A DNA stretch of 64,000 nucleotides from NCBI GenBank assembly GCA_027487845.1, contig JAIYCV010000024.1, forward strand, positions 17,499 to 81,498, written 5' to 3'. Shown here piece by piece: positions 61,901 to 64,000 of this stretch (the first letter of the stretch is position 1; each line of letters starts with the position of its first letter). The notes beneath the pieces were generated by a model. That model had not been told where the DNA came from. It saw nothing but the letters and a program-made list of their open reading frames with translations, and did no database searches. This DNA comes from Flammeovirgaceae bacterium (GTDB lineage Bacteria > Bacteroidota > Bacteroidia > Cytophagales > Cyclobacteriaceae). Both the position numbers and the translations under genes were made by a program.

Positions 61901-64000
61901 AAAGTCAACGAAGAATTTATCGCCCCCGCACCAACATCAACGGCCACGGTATTGCTCAATTGACCCGAACCGCAGGATGCGCTGGAGGCAAAAACGTTAA
62001 AAGTAGTGTTTGACGTAAGTGCGCCACTCGCTAAAACAATTGTGCCGTCAGTTCCTACCACGGCACTGCCCACATCAACATTTAGGGCATCGCGCAATTG
62101 ATAGGTAACACCTTTTTGGGACGCAAACACTTGGATAGAGGTACTTCCACCTGAGCAAACAGGAGATACTAACGCACTAGTCACAAGTGTAAGGTCAGGC
62201 GTTGAGCTAACCGTTACTGTGGCCAAGGTGGTCAATTGAATCGAGCAAGTACCGTTACTTGCAAGTACTTTGTATGTGGAGGTGGAGGTCAAGTTCCCGG
62301 TGGGCAAGTCTATTGGAGTTCCAACCCCTGTACCTGACACAATACCGCCAACATTGGCACCCGTGGCATTGTTGACCAATTGGTAACTTACGCCCAGTTC
62401 AGAATTTGAAACCTGTATGTTGGTGCCCGTTCCAGAGCAGATAGATGCTGGAAGGGCGGCAACATCTACACTTGCGCTTATTGTACCTACAACAGTAACC
62501 GTTGCTGTATTTGTCAACTGAGCAGAAGGGCAACTTGAACTACCGGTCGCCAACACATTAAACGTAGTAGTCGCGGTCAAACTTCCAGTAGACAAGCTTA
62601 TTGTCGTTCCTGTTCCCGCAACGGCAGCGCCTATTGCGATATTGGTGGCATTGTCCCTAAGCTGATAGGAAACCCCTACTTGGGAATCGGCAACAGTGAT
62701 GATGTCCGCGCCACCCACGCACAGGGGCGATAAGGTAGAAACAACTTTTTGACTCAAATCTGGGCTGACCCCTACACTGACACTCGCCAGATTTGTCAAT
62801 TGAATGGAACAAGTAGCACTAAAAGCAAGTACATTAAAGGTAGTATTAGTAGATAAGTTGTTTGTGGGGAGTAAAATCGTGCCACCATCACCCGCAACAG
62901 ATGTAAGGATAGGAGCATTAGTCGAGTTATCCCGTAATTGATAGTTGACTAAGTTCTCAGAATTAAGCACTCGAATCGTTGTACTTGACCCAGAGCAGAC
63001 GGTTGCTAAAGTTGGAGTAACTGTCAATGAAGAAATTATTGATCCCGATACGGTCACGGTGGCAGTGGAGGTAAGCATCACGGGTGTGCAAACTCCTCTG
63101 GTAGCCAACACATTAAATGTAGTGGTGGTATTAAGAACTCCTGTAGATAGGCTAATGGTTGATCCATTTCCAACAACAGGCGTGCCTATAGGCGTTGTGC
63201 CATTTCTCAGTTGGTAACTAACTCCTGTTTGAGAATTAGCCACATCGATAGTAGTTGTTCCGCCCACACAGAGCGGGGTTAAAGCTGCTGTCACCGTCAA
63301 CGAATTGGAAGGAGGCGAATCGACCGTAATTGTTAAAGGAGATCCTAAGTTAGTCCCAGTGCAATTAGCATCGGACAACGAAACAATCGTATAAGTAGTG
63401 GTCGAAGTTGGGCTTACCGGAATGCTGAGATTAACAGGTATCGTTATTGGGCCAAAGTTGGTAGCGCCATCGTTGTATGAAAAAGTCCAACTGGGTGAAC
63501 CGGTAAATACAAAATTGAGTGACGTTGAAGAACCGGAACAAATGGAGGTAGAAGATGAGGAAAGGGTAACAGTAGGTAGCGGGTTACCATCTGGAATTGA
63601 CGTAGAAACTGTTGCAGTGCAACCATTTGCATCAGTAACGGTGTAAGTAACTACACCAGCTAATTGAGTAAAAGTTCCTACACCAGAGTAAGGGGCAGTC
63701 CCGCCACTTGCACTGATTGTTACTGATGAAGTACCACCTAAACACTGAATAGCAGTGTGAGATTCAGTTGCAGAAAGGGGACTTGTTGGTTGGCTAATTG
63801 TAATAGTATTTGAAGTAACACAATTATTGTCGTCCGTAACCTGAACCGTAATACTACCTACACCCGCACCTGTCAAATCCAGGGTCGTGCCTGTCGTACT
63901 GGTCGTACCACCTGTCGTGTTGCCCGTCACTGAAAAAGTATAAGGAGAGGTGCCACCGCTGGCTGTAAATGTACCCGTCCCATTTGTAGCTCCAAAGCAA
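58906..64000 (-). CDS. Giant SprB-type adhesin with T9SS type B sorting domain (5' end outside window)
   Basis: At least 1698 residues; the frame stays open to the right edge, where TFTASGGTSPYTFSVTG is a SprB repeat. Then follow about seven tandem domains of roughly 90 residues, each with a C-x-G/S start (SPLCVGGTTTIDV, PTICAGTAAFIQV), a GVSYQLRN core and TTTFNVLA end. More SprB-like repeats come next (GGTVPYAFKFDG, AGGHVFRVIDAGGCSKEF). The end is IFIPNVITPNGDEFNDTFFI and VNRWGKEVYKSDDY, the gliding-motility C-terminal domain. It would be exported by T9SS and act as a surface adhesin. Confidence 0.95.
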   Translation of the reverse strand, partial: CFGATNGTGTFTASGGTSPYTFSVTGNTTGGTTSTTGTTLDLTGAGVGSITVQVTDDNNCVTSNTITISQPTSPLSATESHTAIQCLGGTSSVTISASGGTAPYSGVGTFTQLAGVVTYTVTDANGCTATVSTSIPDGNPLPTVTLSSSSTSICSGSSTSLNFVFTGSPSWTFSYNDGATNFGPITIPVNLSIPVSPTSTTTYTIVSLSDANCTGTNLGSPLTITVDSPPSNSLTVTAALTPLCVGGTTTIDVANSQTGVSYQLRNGTTPIGTPVVGNGSTISLSTGVLNTTTTFNVLATRGVCTPVMLTSTATVTVSGSIISSLTVTPTLATVCSGSSTTIRVLNSENLVNYQLRDNSTNAPILTSVAGDGGTILLPTNNLSTNTTFNVLAFSATCSIQLTNLASVSVGVSPDLSQKVVSTLSPLCVGGADIITVADSQVGVSYQLRDNATNIAIGAAVAGTGTTISLSTGSLTATTTFNVLATGSSSCPSAQLTNTATVTVVGTISASVDVAALPASICSGTGTNIQVSNSELGVSYQLVNNATGANVGGIVSGTGVGTPIDLPTGNLTSTSTYKVLASNGTCSIQLTTLATVTVSSTPDLTLVTSALVSPVCSGGSTSIQVFASQKGVTYQLRDALNVDVGSAVVGTDGTIVLASGALTSNTTFNVFASSASCGSGQLSNTVAVDVGAGAINSSLTLNTQPPTICAGTAAFIQVLSSENGVNYQLVNSSTGALVGSSVAGNNGTVNLNTQSLSATTTFNVIASSGTCSVQMTTSPIVTVTTPPLASLGVTVQNPSICTSTATNIQVANSQAGVSYQLRNGTTSVGTPVLSLSAGSTISLPTGNLTSTTTFNVIASIGSCSSTLVNTAVVTVLLATDPFCAGSCPTLTTSNTTICPAGGSVDLTTLVSASIGGGTFTFIGTGVTGNTFNPSGSAGTVVAISVTYTLSGCPNATGTINVTVRSASSSLCSGGGTGNCATVVIVPKPSPATCTNSNGKIVMSIKPFVPAVNNVGVQIDIKGISATNNTIARTNFNDSTFVNLPVGVYTYTIIYGDVACTKTGQVTIDQSGTVGIPSASNIVSPKCFGQASGAVTISVPGETGNVLQWSLDGGVNDPFKAFTAGSQITGIPAGAAPNFQQVISVRRNSSDPCFAAVTITIPPGAADIIAPTTVTNATCSNNDGSILVGTISGGTVPYAFKFDGVGIASLPANNTFAGLASGKHTLTVTDANACSKDFESNITFPGLVDFSVIGTSSSCVATSNGTVTAIISSVGSFKIGISTSQSVKPTTMFDVTSGGSTSYVFDKLPPASYFVFLNSVGSQCQNIKQQDITSAVQDITISYSTEAACSGANGSLVIKSVAGGATSSYTYSLDGVSFINLPANNTFTGLTAGGHVFRVIDAGGCSKEFAIEVPAPTSVDFTLKNDPLKCIEERATVTLSNFKGASVDYTYQILQQTNVVSSGLISTVNAKQDFIIKDLTLAQGNYQLQLQQNQFSINGCTSPIIAVKPFTITGPTEKLDTIYVTKNISLPDFATGSMAVGIKESGKAPYEVRVELITPRFPPNQGYLQEWTTAARNAQSLKMEVTASSLFAGLYSVSVRDGFGCLQNYSVDIGADESIFIPNVITPNGDEFNDTFFIRNLPSSTQVIIVNRWGKEVYKSDDYKNNWDAKDITEGVYYYRIKAGEQVFTGWVEVLRDSK

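Overview
The window looks like a chromosome segment of a Bacteroidota bacterium, most likely a gliding member of the Cytophagales. The support is a SusC/SusD pair, a type IX secretion plug protein, a giant SprB-type adhesin ending in a gliding-motility C-terminal domain, a PUR-alpha-like DUF3276 protein, and an arginine operon built around an N-acylornithine carbamoyltransferase. Base composition is moderate, and the accessory islands are visibly more AT-rich. No rRNA, tRNA or CRISPR array was recognised.

Region 1 (1-8640) starts with the end of a FtsX-type permease. A repeat-rich tract follows around a small orphan helical protein, including an array with an exact 21-bp period. Next comes an AT-rich operon of three large unrecognised genes, possibly led by a 47-codon gene, and closed by a SLATT-type two-transmembrane protein. 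This is the best candidate for an undescribed defence system in the window. A REP palindrome/RAYT transposase locus with a duplicated 5' end follows it. Region 2 (8761-15616) holds an MFS transporter, small secreted proteins, two copies of a MITE-like repeat, a GIN-domain protein, a TauE/SafE permease, membrane proteins, a DedA protein and a TauE/SafE remnant.

Region 3 (15700-25000) is an arginine operon in the order GNAT, argG, argC, argD, argF', argB, argE, four-helix-bundle insertion, argH. Paired hairpin repeats, which can also be read as tiny ORFs, lie before argG, and a decayed copy lies before argD. DUF2721 and a Ste24-like protease follow.

Region 4 (26852-40904) reads as a phosphoester/phosphonate scavenging locus. 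It has GDPD, two secreted phosphatase-type enzymes, SusD and SusC on the minus strand. Divergent to them are an XRE-cupin regulator with a palindromic candidate operator, a TIGR03364-type FAD oxidase, a PHP phosphatase and a DUF5690 transporter-like protein.

Region 5 (42006-48592) is an accessory island. It is bordered on both sides by the same families of structured, partly covarying repeats. It holds a second orphan helical protein with its own 21-bp array, an HExxH protein, an FRG + DUF262 pair, a VOC protein and a TfoX-like protein.

Region 6 (48593-64000) contains an ECF sigma/anti-sigma operon with LVIVD and outer-membrane proteins, the T9SS plug protein, an orphan Cas6, YchF, DUF3276, DUF58, a ferredoxin, a LuxC-like acyl-CoA reductase and the giant adhesin, which runs off the right edge. 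All family calls come from reading motifs by eye; no database search was run.
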